A DNA stretch of 64,000 nucleotides from Saccharopolyspora indica (GCF_027853965.1 NZ_JAQGLB010000001.1:769226-833225); one strand, 5' to 3'. Counted from the first letter of the stretch, positions 23,241 to 32,003 are shown. Numbers and translations: made by a program. Notes: generated by a model not told the origin, from the sequence alone.

Positions 23241-24170
23241 ATGCCCGCCGGACCACCACCCCCCTACCTGCGCATCGTCGCCGACATCCGCGCCCGCATC
23301 GACTCCGGTCAACTGCGCCCCGGAGACCGCGTGCCCTCCACCCGCCAGATCACCGACGAATGGGGCGTGGCCATGGCCACCGCCACCAAAGCCCTCGCCA
23401 CCCTGCGCCGCGAAGGCCTCGTCCACCCCGTCACCGGCACCGGCACCGTCGTCGCCGAACCCACCCGGCGGCGCGCACCCCGCACCCGCACCACCGACAC
23501 CCACATCGACCAGCAACGCATCGTGCACGCCGCCATCACCATCGCCGACGCCGAAGGCCGCACCGCGGTGTCCATGCGCCGCGTGGCCGCCGAGCTCGGC
23601 GCCGGCACCATGTCGCTCTACCGGCACGTCCCCGACAAGGACGAACTCCTGCGGCTCATGGCCGACGCCGCCCTCGCCGAAACCCCGCTGCCCGAACCCA
23701 GCCGCCGAAGCTGGCGCCGCAGCCTGGAAAAACTCGCCCGCCAGCACTGGGCCACCTACCGGCGCCACCCCTGGCTGGCGCCGATCGCCCTGACCTCGCT
23801 GGCCCAGCCGCCCCTGCTGCCCACCGGCGTCGAGCACCTCGAATGGCAGCTCACCGTCCTGAGCGGACTCGGTCTGCCCCGCAGCACCGCCCTGCACGTG
23901 GCCGTCAGCGTCAACGGCTTCGTCGGCGGCCTGGCCATGAGCCACGCCATGGAACGCGAGTACACCCAGGAAACCGGCCTCACCGTGCGGCAGCGCCACA
24001 ACACCGACCGCCCCGAACTGCACTCCCTGCTCGGCAGCGGCCGCTACCCCGAACTCGCCGCCACCGCCGCCAGCGGCATCAGCCTCGACCTCGACCAGCT
24101 CTTCGAGTTCGGCCTGCAACGCCACCTCGACGGCATCGCCGCCCACCTCACCACCCGCAACCACCGCTGA
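23241..24170 (+). CDS. GntR-type wHTH fused to a TetR-type regulator
   Basis: A 309-residue chimeric regulator. Residues about 5-75 form a GntR winged helix (YLRIVADIRARIDSGQLRPGDRVPSTRQITDEWGVAMATATKALATLRREGLVHPVTGTGTVV). A second, TetR-type helix-turn-helix follows at about 95-145 (RIVHAAITIADAEGRTAVSMRRVAAELGAGTMSLYRHVPDKDELL), then a TetR C-terminal ligand domain. Each half is a known family; the two-HTH arrangement is recurrent in actinomycetes but uncommon overall. The ATG at 23241 follows a GGGGAG site. It is divergent from the DUF2306 protein, its most likely target. Palindromic ACTAGTGC sites precede it. Confidence 0.88.
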   Translation: MPAGPPPPYLRIVADIRARIDSGQLRPGDRVPSTRQITDEWGVAMATATKALATLRREGLVHPVTGTGTVVAEPTRRRAPRTRTTDTHIDQQRIVHAAITIADAEGRTAVSMRRVAAELGAGTMSLYRHVPDKDELLRLMADAALAETPLPEPSRRSWRRSLEKLARQHWATYRRHPWLAPIALTSLAQPPLLPTGVEHLEWQLTVLSGLGLPRSTALHVAVSVNGFVGGLAMSHAMEREYTQETGLTVRQRHNTDRPELHSLLGSGRYPELAATAASGISLDLDQLFEFGLQRHLDGIAAHLTTRNHR

Positions 24171-24401
24171 ACCCCGCGAAGGCGCGCACGTGGGGTGCCG
24201 CGTCACCAGGTGCACACGAGCGAGCGGAGCTCGAGCGCGGCTGCGCAGATCAGCGGGAGCTGATACAGATCGTCAACTGATCGACTCTCACGGGGCTGGT
24301 CACCGTGCCGGTCCTGCGTAGGGTTTCAAGGAGGTCGCAGTGCGGAATTCGCGCTGCGACACCGATTTTCAGGCGCATCCACGAGAGAAGGAAACCCACC
24401 C

Positions 24402-25310
24402 ATGCGCGCCCTTGTGGTCGATCACGGCGAGGCCGGACCCGTCCGGTTCGCCGATGTCGATGAGCCCGTGCCCGCCAGCGACGAGGCGCTGGTCGAGATA
24501 CGGCACATCGGCCTCAACTTCGGAGAGCTGAACTACGTGCACCAGTGGCCGGCCGGCGCTGTGCACGGCCACGACGCGGCCGGCGTCGTGGTGCGCGCCG
24601 CCTCCGACGGTTCGGGGCCACCCGAAGGCACGCGCGTCGCGCTGGGGATGTCCGCCCACGCGTGGGCGGAGCGGGTGGCAGTCAGGCCCGCTTCGCTCGG
24701 TACCGTCCCCGAGGGCGTGGATCTGGCCGACGGAGCCGCGCTGGGAATCGCCGGAGTCACCGCCCTGCGGGTGCTGCGCACGCGTTCCCTGCTGGCGCGC
24801 AACGTCCTGATCACCGGTGCCAGCGGGGGAGTGGGGCACTTCGCCGTCCAGTTGGCGGCGCTGGCCGGTGCCCGGGTGACGGCGCACGTGGGTTCGCCGG
24901 AGCGGGCCGCCGGACTCCGCGAACTCGGGGCCGACGAGGTCCTGACCGACCTGGCCGACGCAGCGCGCCGGTTCGACCTCGTCCTGGACACGGTCGGTGG
25001 GCCGCTGGTGGCCCGGTCGTGGAGTTGCCTCGCCGTGGGCGGCACCATCCATCTGGTCGGCTACTCCTCGGGGCAGGACACCACGTTCCCGTCAGGGACC
25101 TTGTTCGGCTTCGGCGAACCCCGCAGCATCGCCACCTACGGCGACATGACGCCGACCAGCGGGGAGCTGACGGACCTGCTGGGCCTCGTGGCCGCCGGGA
25201 GGCTCTCGGCACCGGTTGGACTGCGAGGCGTCTGGCAGGACGTGGCCGAGGCCGTCCAGGCGCTGTTCGCGCGGAAGGTGCACGGAAAGATCGTCCTTGA
25301 CGTGGTCTGA
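24402..25310 (+). CDS. MDR-family zinc-type alcohol dehydrogenase / quinone reductase-like
   Basis: NAD(P)H-dependent medium-chain reductase of 302 residues. The GroES-like N-terminal domain (GHDAAGVVVRAASDGSGPPEGTRVAL) precedes the Rossmann domain with VLITGASGGVGHFAVQLAALAGARVTAHVGS. The structural-zinc Cys cluster is absent, as in quinone oxidoreductases, so the enzyme is more likely a zinc-free reductase of quinones or enones. The ATG follows GAGAAGGAAA. An AraC-type regulator begins 23 bases downstream on the same strand, so they form a small operon. The 230 bases upstream contain no gene. Confidence 0.85.
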   Translation: MRALVVDHGEAGPVRFADVDEPVPASDEALVEIRHIGLNFGELNYVHQWPAGAVHGHDAAGVVVRAASDGSGPPEGTRVALGMSAHAWAERVAVRPASLGTVPEGVDLADGAALGIAGVTALRVLRTRSLLARNVLITGASGGVGHFAVQLAALAGARVTAHVGSPERAAGLRELGADEVLTDLADAARRFDLVLDTVGGPLVARSWSCLAVGGTIHLVGYSSGQDTTFPSGTLFGFGEPRSIATYGDMTPTSGELTDLLGLVAAGRLSAPVGLRGVWQDVAEAVQALFARKVHGKIVLDVV

Positions 25311-25333
25311 GGCCTGTCGGCAGGAGTGGAACG

Positions 25334-26356
25334 ATGGACGTGCTCGCGGAGGCCTTGCGCGTATCGGGTGCGCGAGGGGCGCTCGGGGTCGTGCTGAAGG
25401 CCGGCGGAACCTGGGGCCTGTGGCTGGACTCCGCTCCGGGAGCGGCGCTGCACGTGGTGTCCCGGGGCACGATGTGGCTCCACGTCCCGGGCCGCAAACC
25501 CCTGGAGGCGCAGGCAGGAGATGCCGTCCTGCTGCCGCCGGGCACCGCCCACGGGATAGCAGGCGGGTTCAGCGCGACGATGAATCCCTGCGACCGGAAG
25601 GCGACGGTCCAGGCCCTCACCGACGGCAGCGCCCTGCACCTGGGCTCGACGCCGGTGCAGACCGAAGTGCTCGTCCTGCGCTACGAGCAGGACCCGGAGG
25701 TGAGCACGCCGGTGCTCACCTCCCTCGCTCAGCCGATGCACGTCACGAGCGGGGAGAACGCACAGCTCAGAAAGACCGTCGAGCTCCTCACCGCGGAGCT
25801 CGCGCAGCCGCAGATCGGCACCACCGCCGCCGTCAACAGCATCGTCGACCTGCTGCTCATCCAGTTCGTGCGCGTCTGGCTGGCCCGCCACCCGGAGCAG
25901 CAGCCCGTCTCGTGGCTGGGCGCGATGCGTGATCCTGTCGTGCGCGATGCCCTGGCGCGTGTCCACGCCCGACCGGAACACCCCTGGACCACCGAGTCCC
26001 TGGCGGCCGCGACGGCGGTCTCCCGGACGACGCTGTCCAGGCACTTCCGGTCCGCCCTCGGACAGACACCGGGCGCGTACGTCACGCAGTGGCGCATGGA
26101 CCTGGCGTCGGTCCGGCTCCGCGACACCGACGAGCCGGTCGAGTCGATCTCCGGCGCGGTCGGCTACGCCTCTCCGCACGCTTTCAGCCGCGCCTTCCGA
26201 CGTGCCCTGGGCGTCTCCCCGGGCGAGTACCGCTCCCGGCTTCGCAAGGGGTCGCAGGCGGGCGACCACCGGCAGCGTTCGAGCGCGAGTGCCGGTCGGC
26301 CGACCGTCCACTTCGGAGACCAGGCCGCGACCGGCTCGACCTCGCCCGGGAAGTAA
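25334..26356 (+). CDS. AraC-family regulator with cupin sensor domain
   Basis: Transcriptional regulator of 340 residues. The N-terminal AraC-binding cupin_6 domain (about residues 10-190; GGTWGLWLDSAPGAALHVVSRGTMWLHVPG and AGDAVLLPPGTAHGI) senses a ligand. The C-terminal double HTH (about 225-320) is well conserved: TTESLAAATAVSRTTLSRHFRSALGQTPGAYVTQWRMDLA and SISGAVGYASPHAFSRAFRRALGVSPGEYR. Located directly after the MDR reductase, it probably controls that gene in response to a small molecule. It ends before a hairpin shared with the convergent methionine-salvage operon. Confidence 0.88.
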   Translation: MDVLAEALRVSGARGALGVVLKAGGTWGLWLDSAPGAALHVVSRGTMWLHVPGRKPLEAQAGDAVLLPPGTAHGIAGGFSATMNPCDRKATVQALTDGSALHLGSTPVQTEVLVLRYEQDPEVSTPVLTSLAQPMHVTSGENAQLRKTVELLTAELAQPQIGTTAAVNSIVDLLLIQFVRVWLARHPEQQPVSWLGAMRDPVVRDALARVHARPEHPWTTESLAAATAVSRTTLSRHFRSALGQTPGAYVTQWRMDLASVRLRDTDEPVESISGAVGYASPHAFSRAFRRALGVSPGEYRSRLRKGSQAGDHRQRSSASAGRPTVHFGDQAATGSTSPGK

Positions 26357-26428
26357 CCGCGCACCGCCCCGGCGACCGACCTCACCCAGCCGGGCCGCGG
26401 CCTCATCGCGGCCGCGCGAGTACACGAA

Positions 26429-26459
26429 CGCCGGGTGCGGAGGAGATCCGCACCCGGCG
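26429..26459. terminator. Bidirectional terminator hairpin
   Basis: Arms CGCCGGGTGCGGA and TCCGCACCCGGCG form a perfect 13-bp stem with a 5-base loop between the convergent AraC gene and the end of mtnD. Confidence 0.78.
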
Positions 26460-26471
26460 CCCGGTCGGTGC

Positions 26472-27047
26472 TCAGCGCGAGGCCATCAGCTCGTCGAAGG
26501 ACGGGAACCGCTCCGCGGTGTCGGTGTCGCAGAAGTCGCCCACCCAGCCGTCCTCGTCGTGGAAGAAGCGGATCGCCACGAAATCCGGGCGCACCCCCAT
26601 GTCGAACCAGTGCGTGGTGTTGGCAGGCACGCTCAGCAGATCACCCGCCTCGCACAGCACCCCGTAGACCTTGTCCTCCAGGTGCAGGTAGAACACCCCC
26701 GCACCGCGGGCGAAGAACCGGTCCTCGTCATCGTCGTGGGTGTGCTCGGAGAGGAACTTCTCCCGCGCCGCCCTGGCCTGCTCGGCCCACTGCGGATCGT
26801 CATCGCGCGGCGCCATCACCGCCGCGTCGACCTTGATGTAGCCCTCGGCGTCGATGACCCGGTCGACCTCCGCGCGGTAGGCCTCCAGCACCTGCTCCGA
26901 GCTGGCGCCCGCGGGCAGCTCCTTGAGCTCCCAGCGCTCGAAACGCACCCCGAAGGGCTTGAGCGCGGCGGCGATCTCACCGGGCTCCTCGGTGCGCAGC
27001 TCCACAGTGGCGGGATCGGTGTCGGGCCACACGGTCAGCAACGTCAT
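26472..27047 (-). CDS. mtnD: Acireductone dioxygenase
   Basis: Cupin-fold metal dioxygenase (191 residues) of the methionine salvage pathway that converts acireductone to 2-keto-4-methylthiobutyrate and formate (Fe form), or to an off-pathway product with CO (Ni form). Metal ligands are in EHTHDDDEDRFFARG (two His and a Glu) and in NTTHWFDMG (a His), with the conserved FYLHLEDKVYGVLCEAGDLLSVPA between. The ATG at 27047 overlaps the mtnB stop in ATGA, indicating translational coupling. It is the last gene of the operon, ending before a strong hairpin. Confidence 0.93.
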   Translation of the reverse strand: MTLLTVWPDTDPATVELRTEEPGEIAAALKPFGVRFERWELKELPAGASSEQVLEAYRAEVDRVIDAEGYIKVDAAVMAPRDDDPQWAEQARAAREKFLSEHTHDDDEDRFFARGAGVFYLHLEDKVYGVLCEAGDLLSVPANTTHWFDMGVRPDFVAIRFFHDEDGWVGDFCDTDTAERFPSFDELMASR

Positions 27048-27670
27048 GCCACAACCTCCTGAAATCCGTTCGCGGCCAAGGTGAACCGGAACAACCAGTC
27101 CAAGCACTCCGTGCGGTGCCGCGCCTGCACCAGGTCACGACCCCACACGTACAACCCGTGGCGGGCCACGATCACCGCGGGCGTCGCGGCATCGAAGCTC
27201 GCCTCGAAGGCATCGCCCAGCACCCGCATGTCCTGGCTGTTGGGCACCACCGGCACCGTCATCACATCGTCGTCGCGACGACCCAGGCCCTTGAGCATCT
27301 CCAGATCGCGCAGCACCACACCCTCCGGCCAGCGCTGCCCGGCCACCACCGCCGAGAGCATGTGCACGTGCACCACCGCACCCGCACCGGCCACCGCCGC
27401 GATCCGCGCGTGCAACCCGGCCTCGGCCGACGGGCGCTGATCCGGGTTCGGCTGATCGGGCACCGCCGCGCCCGCCTCGTCGACCACCACCACGTCCGAG
27501 GCGCTCAGCTCACCCTTGTCCAGCCCGCTGGCGGTCACCGCCAGCCGCAGCGGATCGCGCCCCAGCGTCACCGACAGGTTCCCCGACGTGCCGCGCATCC
27601 AGCCCAGCCCCGCCATCCGCGCCGACTCCGCGGCCAGCGCCGCCCCGGCCCGCTCCAGCTCGCCGCTCAC
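27044..27670 (-). CDS. mtnB: Methylthioribulose-1-phosphate dehydratase
   Basis: Class II aldolase-fold zinc enzyme (208 residues) removing water from 5-methylthioribulose 1-phosphate. Family features are GNLSVTLGRDPLRLAVTASGLDKGELSASDVVVVD at the N-terminus, the zinc-binding VVHVHM pair of His, and a later His in VIVARHGLYVWGRDLVQARHRTE, with the acid residue in SAEAGLHARI. The GTG start overlaps the mtnC stop by four bases (GTGA), and its own stop overlaps mtnD. The pathway follows the reaction order with mtnA upstream. Confidence 0.92.
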   Translation of the reverse strand: MSGELERAGAALAAESARMAGLGWMRGTSGNLSVTLGRDPLRLAVTASGLDKGELSASDVVVVDEAGAAVPDQPNPDQRPSAEAGLHARIAAVAGAGAVVHVHMLSAVVAGQRWPEGVVLRDLEMLKGLGRRDDDVMTVPVVPNSQDMRVLGDAFEASFDAATPAVIVARHGLYVWGRDLVQARHRTECLDWLFRFTLAANGFQEVVA

Positions 27671-28386
27671 ACGATCACCTCAAGCTCCACCTCGTCGAAA
27701 CCCGCCACCACCGGGTGCGCCCCGAAATCGGCGCCGGCGAACGGTTCCCCGTCGCGCGCCAACCCCACCGTCAGCCAGCCCGCCGCCGCGGCGGCATCCA
27801 GCTCGGCGGGCACGTCGGAGAAGAACACGACCTCACCCGGCACCGCACCCAGCCGCCCGGCGATCGCCTCGTAGGACGGGCGCTCCCGCTTCGGCCCGGC
27901 GTTGACCGTGTCGAAATGACCGGCGAAGAGCTCCCGCAGATCCCCCGCGGTGGTGTTGGAGAACGACGCGACCTGCGCGGCCACCGAACCCGAGGAGAAC
28001 ACCGCCAGCCGCGCGCCCCGGCCCCGCCAGTCCCGCAGCGCCGGAACCACGTCCGGGAAGTAGCCGGTGACCAGCTCGCCCCGCGCGTAACCGTCGGACC
28101 AGATCAGGCCCTGCAACGTCTTCAGCGGCGTGGCCTTGCGGTCGGCATCCATCCAGGAGTGCAGCACCGCCACCACCTCAGCGGTACCGGCCCCGGCATC
28201 CAGCCCCGCATCGGCCTTGACCTGCTCCACCGCCTCGGCCACCACCGGATCCGAGCCGTGCTCGTCGATCCACGGCCCCAACCGCGGCCGCGCGTAGTCG
28301 TAGAGCACCACGTGCACCTGGCTGGTGGCCGTCAGCGTCCCCTCGATGTCCAGCACGACCCACCGGGCCGCGACCTGCACGCTCAC
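27667..28386 (-). CDS. mtnC: Acireductone synthase (enolase-phosphatase E1)
   Basis: HAD-superfamily bifunctional enolase/phosphatase (239 residues) converting 2,3-diketo-5-methylthiopentyl 1-phosphate to acireductone. The HAD nucleophile is Asp13 in VVLDIEGTLT, where the characteristic DIEGT motif of MtnC replaces the usual DxDGT; FSSGSVAAQ is motif II and FFSDVPAELDAA motif IV. The GTG at 28386 overlaps the mtnA stop in GTGA. The longer frame upstream is a GC-bias artefact overlapping mtnA. It lies between mtnA and mtnB in a fully overlapping operon. Confidence 0.92.
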   Translation of the reverse strand: MSVQVAARWVVLDIEGTLTATSQVHVVLYDYARPRLGPWIDEHGSDPVVAEAVEQVKADAGLDAGAGTAEVVAVLHSWMDADRKATPLKTLQGLIWSDGYARGELVTGYFPDVVPALRDWRGRGARLAVFSSGSVAAQVASFSNTTAGDLRELFAGHFDTVNAGPKRERPSYEAIAGRLGAVPGEVVFFSDVPAELDAAAAAGWLTVGLARDGEPFAGADFGAHPVVAGFDEVELEVIV

Positions 28387-29417
28387 CGCGATCCCTCCCC
28401 GAAGTAGCCCGCCGCCAGCCGATCCGGGGTGAACGCCCCGCGATCGGTGACCACCGTGGAGACGAACCGCGGCTCGGTCACGTCGAAGGCCGGGTACAGC
28501 CCCCGCACCAGATCCGTGGCGCTGCGCCGCCCCAGCGTGTGCAGCACCTCCTCGCCGTCGCGGTACTCGATCGGCACGTCCGCACCGGTCGCCGAATGCG
28601 GATCCGGGGCGTGGCACAACGCGTGGAAGGGCACCCCGAAGGCCTGCGCGGCCACCGCGTGCTGCAACGTGCCCACCTTGTTGATCACGTGCCCGTCCAT
28701 GGTGACCCGGTCGCTGGCGGTCACCAGCGCATCGATCTCCCCAGCGCGCATCAGCGACGCCGGCATCGCATCGGTGACCAGCGTGGTCTCCACGCCCATC
28801 TCGGCCAGCGTGTGCGCGGTCAACCGCGCACCCTGCAGGTAAGGGCGGGTCTCGGTGCACACGAACGACGGCTGCTTGTCCTGCTCCAGCAGCGCCTCCA
28901 CCAGACCCACCAGGTACAGGTCGCCCCAGCAGTGCGTCAGCACTCGGGCACCCCGCGGCAGCAGCTCCGCACCGGCCCGGCCCATCTCCCGGCTGCGACG
29001 CCGGTAATCGGCATCACCGGCCAGCGCACCCGCCAGCGCGGCGGCGGCCACATCATCGCCGCCATCGGCCACAGCCGAGAGGACCCACTCCACGGCCTTG
29101 CGCGGCTGGTCGTTGGTGGGGCGGGTGGCGATCAGCCGGTCCCCGGCGGCGCGCAGCCGGGCCCGCGCGGTGTCGGGATCGGCGCCCGCGGACTCGCGGG
29201 CCGCCAGCACCATGCCCCACAGCACCGCGAAGTACGGGCCCGAGGACTGGGTCACCATGTCCTCGATCGCGACGGCGACCTCGTCAACGGTCCGGGCGTG
29301 CACCCATCGGTGCTCGAACGGGAACACCCTGCGGTCCAGGATGTGCACCCCGTCGTCGGCCAGTCGCACGCTGTCGGCCAGCGTCGGGGAGCCGGGGTGC
29401 GCGGAAGGTGGCGGCAT
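28383..29417 (-). CDS. mtnA: S-methyl-5-thioribose-1-phosphate isomerase (MtnA/eIF2B-like)
   Basis: First dedicated enzyme in the operon, isomerising methylthioribose 1-phosphate to methylthioribulose 1-phosphate (344 residues). It has the eIF2B/MtnA fold with the catalytic Cys in VLTHCWGD, the catalytic Asp in VTDAMPASLM, and the conserved end motif ASDRVTMDGHVINKVGT. HCWGD differs from the HCNTG common in MtnA, as in the diverged actinobacterial subgroup, but the operon context supports the assignment. The ATG at 29417 is used because conserved sequence begins soon after it. No SAM-riboswitch-like structure is apparent in the upstream 210 bases. Confidence 0.88.
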   Translation of the reverse strand: MPPPSAHPGSPTLADSVRLADDGVHILDRRVFPFEHRWVHARTVDEVAVAIEDMVTQSSGPYFAVLWGMVLAARESAGADPDTARARLRAAGDRLIATRPTNDQPRKAVEWVLSAVADGGDDVAAAALAGALAGDADYRRRSREMGRAGAELLPRGARVLTHCWGDLYLVGLVEALLEQDKQPSFVCTETRPYLQGARLTAHTLAEMGVETTLVTDAMPASLMRAGEIDALVTASDRVTMDGHVINKVGTLQHAVAAQAFGVPFHALCHAPDPHSATGADVPIEYRDGEEVLHTLGRRSATDLVRGLYPAFDVTEPRFVSTVVTDRGAFTPDRLAAGYFGEGSR

Positions 29418-29628
29418 GAATTCCTCGATGCGAAATGTGTCGTTCTTCGTTGCCGCCAGCGTAGTCAGCACCGCCCGCACCACCGCAAACCAACCCACAT
29501 CGCGAGAGCCGCCATGACCGGTTGTTAGGGTGCAACCACCGCCTGTTCGGCTGATCCGGACCCGTTGCGCGCAGCCACCCCTCGCGCGCCGTCCGCGCAG
29601 CGATTCCCGCACCGGAAGGCAACCTCCG
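29418..29628. promoter_or_regulatory. Divergent promoter region of the mtn operon and ABC gene
   Basis: The 211-base gap between divergent starts is AT-richer around 29425-29470 and near TTGTTAGGGT (29521-29530). I see no strong palindrome and no T-box or SAM-riboswitch-like arrangement. Confidence 0.4.
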
Positions 29629-30429
29629 TTGATCGACTCCCGGCCCACCGGCACCGGCCCGGTCCTGCACGCCGACGACGTCGACGTCGTCCGCGACGGC
29701 AACCACCTGCTGCGCTCGGTGTCACTGCAGGTCCACCCCGGCCAGCACTGGGCGCTGCTGGGCGCCAACGGCGCGGGCAAGACCACCCTGCTCAACCTGC
29801 TCGGCGCCATCAACCACCCCACCCGCGGCAGCGTCACCGTCCTCGGCCACCAGCTGGGCCGCGTCGACATGCGCCAACTGCGCTCCTACGTCGGCCACAT
29901 CAACCCCCGCCACCCCCTGCGAAGCCCGCTGCAGGTCCGCGACGTGGTGCTCACCGGCGCCACCAACACCACCGAACTCGTCCCGCGCTGGCAACCCAGC
30001 CCGCAGCAGGCCGAGCAGGCCGACCGGCTGCTCAGCACCCTCGGCATGAGCGAGAAGGCCCGGGCCCGGTGGGACACCCTCTCGCAGGGGGAGCGGGGCC
30101 GCACCCTCATCGCCCGCGCGCTGATGCCCGTGCCCCGCCTGCTGCTGCTGGACGAACCGGCCACCGGGCTCGACCTGGCCGCCCGCGAACAACTGCTGAC
30201 CAGCCTCGACGACCTGCGCGCCGAACACCCGCAACTGGCCACCGTGCTGGTCACCCACCACCTCGAAGAACTGCCCGCCAGCACCACCCACGCCATGCTG
30301 CTGCGCGAAGGCCGGTGCCTGGCCTCCGGCGAGGTCGACGAGGTGATCACCACCGACCACATCAGCAAGTGCTTCAACCACCCGGTGCGCATCACCCGCA
30401 CCGACGGCCGCTGGCACGCCCGCGCCTGA
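29629..30429 (+). CDS. ABC transporter ATP-binding protein (single-gene, no permease nearby)
   Basis: ATP-binding subunit of 266 residues with Walker A GANGAGKTT at 45-53, signature LSQGERGR, Walker B RLLLLDEPATGLDL and H-loop VTHHLEEL. The TTG start at 29629 with a GGAAGG site is preferred; the frame from 29530 adds an Arg-rich tail. Its similarity to the YlmA/ModF-like and iron-type ABC ATPases that lack membrane partners is suggested by the VSLQVHPGQHWALLGANGAGKTTLL region. No permease or binding protein is encoded nearby. Function is therefore open, possibly transport with a remote permease or a translation-related role. Confidence 0.85.
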   Translation: MIDSRPTGTGPVLHADDVDVVRDGNHLLRSVSLQVHPGQHWALLGANGAGKTTLLNLLGAINHPTRGSVTVLGHQLGRVDMRQLRSYVGHINPRHPLRSPLQVRDVVLTGATNTTELVPRWQPSPQQAEQADRLLSTLGMSEKARARWDTLSQGERGRTLIARALMPVPRLLLLDEPATGLDLAAREQLLTSLDDLRAEHPQLATVLVTHHLEELPASTTHAMLLREGRCLASGEVDEVITTDHISKCFNHPVRITRTDGRWHARA

Positions 30430-30449
30430 CCCGGGCGCTTTCGCCGGCG

Positions 30450-30577
30450 TCAGCGCTGGGCGGGACCGTTGGGGCCGGAGACGGCTCCGAGCTGGGCGAG
30501 GCCGTCCAGGATGTCGGTGCAGGTCCAGTACTCGACGAACTCGCCGAAGGTTCTGCACCACGCACTATCTGCGTGAC
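30450..30577. other. Short low-complexity coding remnant region
   Basis: On the minus strand bases 30450-30560 translate as AWCRTFGEFVEYWTCTDILD followed by about 17 residues, which reads like the end of a real protein but has no supported start. I cannot assign it. It lies between the ABC gene and the MarR remnant in a 420-base gap without an intact gene. Confidence 0.3.
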
Positions 30578-30600
30578 GCAGATATGTAAGCCGTAGGGAA

Positions 30601-30798
30601 TGGTTCATATCAAGCCGAACTCGCGCGGAGGCGATCGCGGCGGTCACCGCGGCCGCCCGACGGCACCACGCCGCCTACACCCTGTTCAACCAGGCCCTCG
30701 ACAGCTTCACCGACGACGAGCTCGCCATCGTCGAGCGGTACCTGGAACGCATCACCGAAGTCGGCAGCGAAGAGACCGAACGCATGCAACGCCGCTGA
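30601..30798 (+). pseudogene. MarR-family regulator, C-terminal remnant
   Basis: The frame beginning at 30577 after a stop and ending with TGA at 30796 has no start codon. From about 30622 it gives RAEAIAAVTAAARRHHAAYT, then LFNQALDSFTDDELAIVERY and LERITEV. This pattern resembles the C-terminal dimerisation helices of MarR regulators. The winged-helix DNA-binding half is missing and upstream sequence does not restore it in any frame. I call it a truncated gene. Family assignment rests on the helix pattern read by eye. Confidence 0.45.
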
Positions 30799-30849
30799 TC
30801 CGCGCCGTGCCACCACCCTTTCAGCAGCGGCGGTGGCACGGCGCCCGGC

Positions 30850-31635
30850 TCACAACGCGTGCCCGCCTGCCACCTGCAAGACCTGCCCGGTGATCCAGCG
30901 CGCCTGGTGCGAAGCCAGGAACACCACCGCATCGGCGACGTCCTCGGGCTCACCCACCCGGCCCATCGGCACGATCGCGGTCACCGCATCGATCTCCTCG
31001 GCACCGATCCACCCCGTCTGGACCGGCCCCGGCGCGACCGCGTTCACCCGCACACCCCGAGCAGCCAGGTCCAGCGCCATCGACCGGGTCAGCGCCTCCA
31101 GCGCCGCCTTCGACGTGCCGTAACCGGTCTGACCGGGAAACGCCCGCGCCGCATCCGTGGTGATGTTGACGACCGACAACCGCGCACCCTCGCGGCGCGA
31201 CCGCACCACCTCGGTGATCAGCACCGCCGGAGCGATGGCGTTGACCCGGTAGTGCCGCTCCAACGACCCGGCGGTCAGCGAATCGACCGAATCCGGCAAC
31301 TCGCAGTGCGCCGCGTTGTTGACCAGCACGTCCACCGAACCGGCCCGCTCCACCACAGCCCGCACCAGCCCCCGCGGCCCGTCCGGCTCGGCCAGATCCG
31401 CGCTCACCGCGAACGAACCGTTGCCGAGCTCGGCAGCGAACGCGTCGGCCGCGCTGCCCGCGGGCGTGATGTGCGCCCACTCGACGTGTTCAGGCGCAGG
31501 GGAGTCCTGCGCGAGGTAGTGCACCGCCACGCGCGCGCCCTCAGCGGCGAACGCGCGGCTGATCGCCGCACCGACATTCCCCGAACCTCCGGTGACCAGC
31601 ACGGTCCGACCGGCAAGACGGGTATCGACCATCAT
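30850..31635 (-). CDS. Short-chain dehydrogenase/reductase (SDR)
   Basis: NAD(P)-dependent oxidoreductase of 261 residues of the classical SDR family. The cofactor motif TGGSGNVG is near residue 15, NNAA near 105, the catalytic Ser in VVNITTDAA is replaced by Thr-rich sequence, and the active-site YGTSK supplies Tyr and Lys. VAPGPVQTGW is the usual post-active-site loop. Most members reduce carbonyls; substrate is unknown. An ATG pair at 31635/31632 with a GAGGAGG site starts it. The Ser position deserves attention because ITTD replaces the common ISS, though Thr can substitute. Confidence 0.87.
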   Translation of the reverse strand: MMVDTRLAGRTVLVTGGSGNVGAAISRAFAAEGARVAVHYLAQDSPAPEHVEWAHITPAGSAADAFAAELGNGSFAVSADLAEPDGPRGLVRAVVERAGSVDVLVNNAAHCELPDSVDSLTAGSLERHYRVNAIAPAVLITEVVRSRREGARLSVVNITTDAARAFPGQTGYGTSKAALEALTRSMALDLAARGVRVNAVAPGPVQTGWIGAEEIDAVTAIVPMGRVGEPEDVADAVVFLASHQARWITGQVLQVAGGHAL

Positions 31636-32003
31636 CGTCCTCCTCGAACAACGGGATGCTCAACCAGCGACCACCCGCCACCGAGGAGGCCCGCGCGCCC
31701 CAGCGAACGCACACCGAGAAGTACGGCAGAACACGATCCCGACCCGTCAACGCGCAGCACCCCGCCGGGCAGCACGCCTCGGACGCAGGGCAGGACGAGA
31801 TCAGAAACGCATGCCCAGCACCCTACCCGGACCCGATCACCTCAGATGACCGGCCAGCAGCATGCAGAACGGGCAGCGGTATCCGGGAGGTTCGTGGTTG
31901 TACAGGGATCTCACCTCGAACTGCGGAAATGACAGCGGCCCCGGCACCGGCGCAGGATGCAGGTCTGCGCCAGGGCCGAGGCCACCGCTGTTGACGCTCG
32001 GGG
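31636..32003. other. Gap containing a gene remnant only
   Basis: No intact gene in these 368 bases. The minus strand holds the HIT-family remnant at 31837-31914 listed separately; the rest is shadow frames. Confidence 0.5.
31837..31914 (-). pseudogene. HIT-family protein, N-terminal remnant
   Basis: From a GTG at 31914 the minus strand reads MRSLYNHEPPGYRCPFCMLL then AGHLR and a stop. NHxPxGYxCPFCxLLAG is the characteristic opening of a subgroup of actinobacterial HIT (Ap4A-hydrolase-like) proteins, which continue for about 150 residues with a HxHxH motif. Here a stop follows after 25 codons and no continuation in other frames was evident. I call it a decayed start fragment. Confidence 0.45.
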
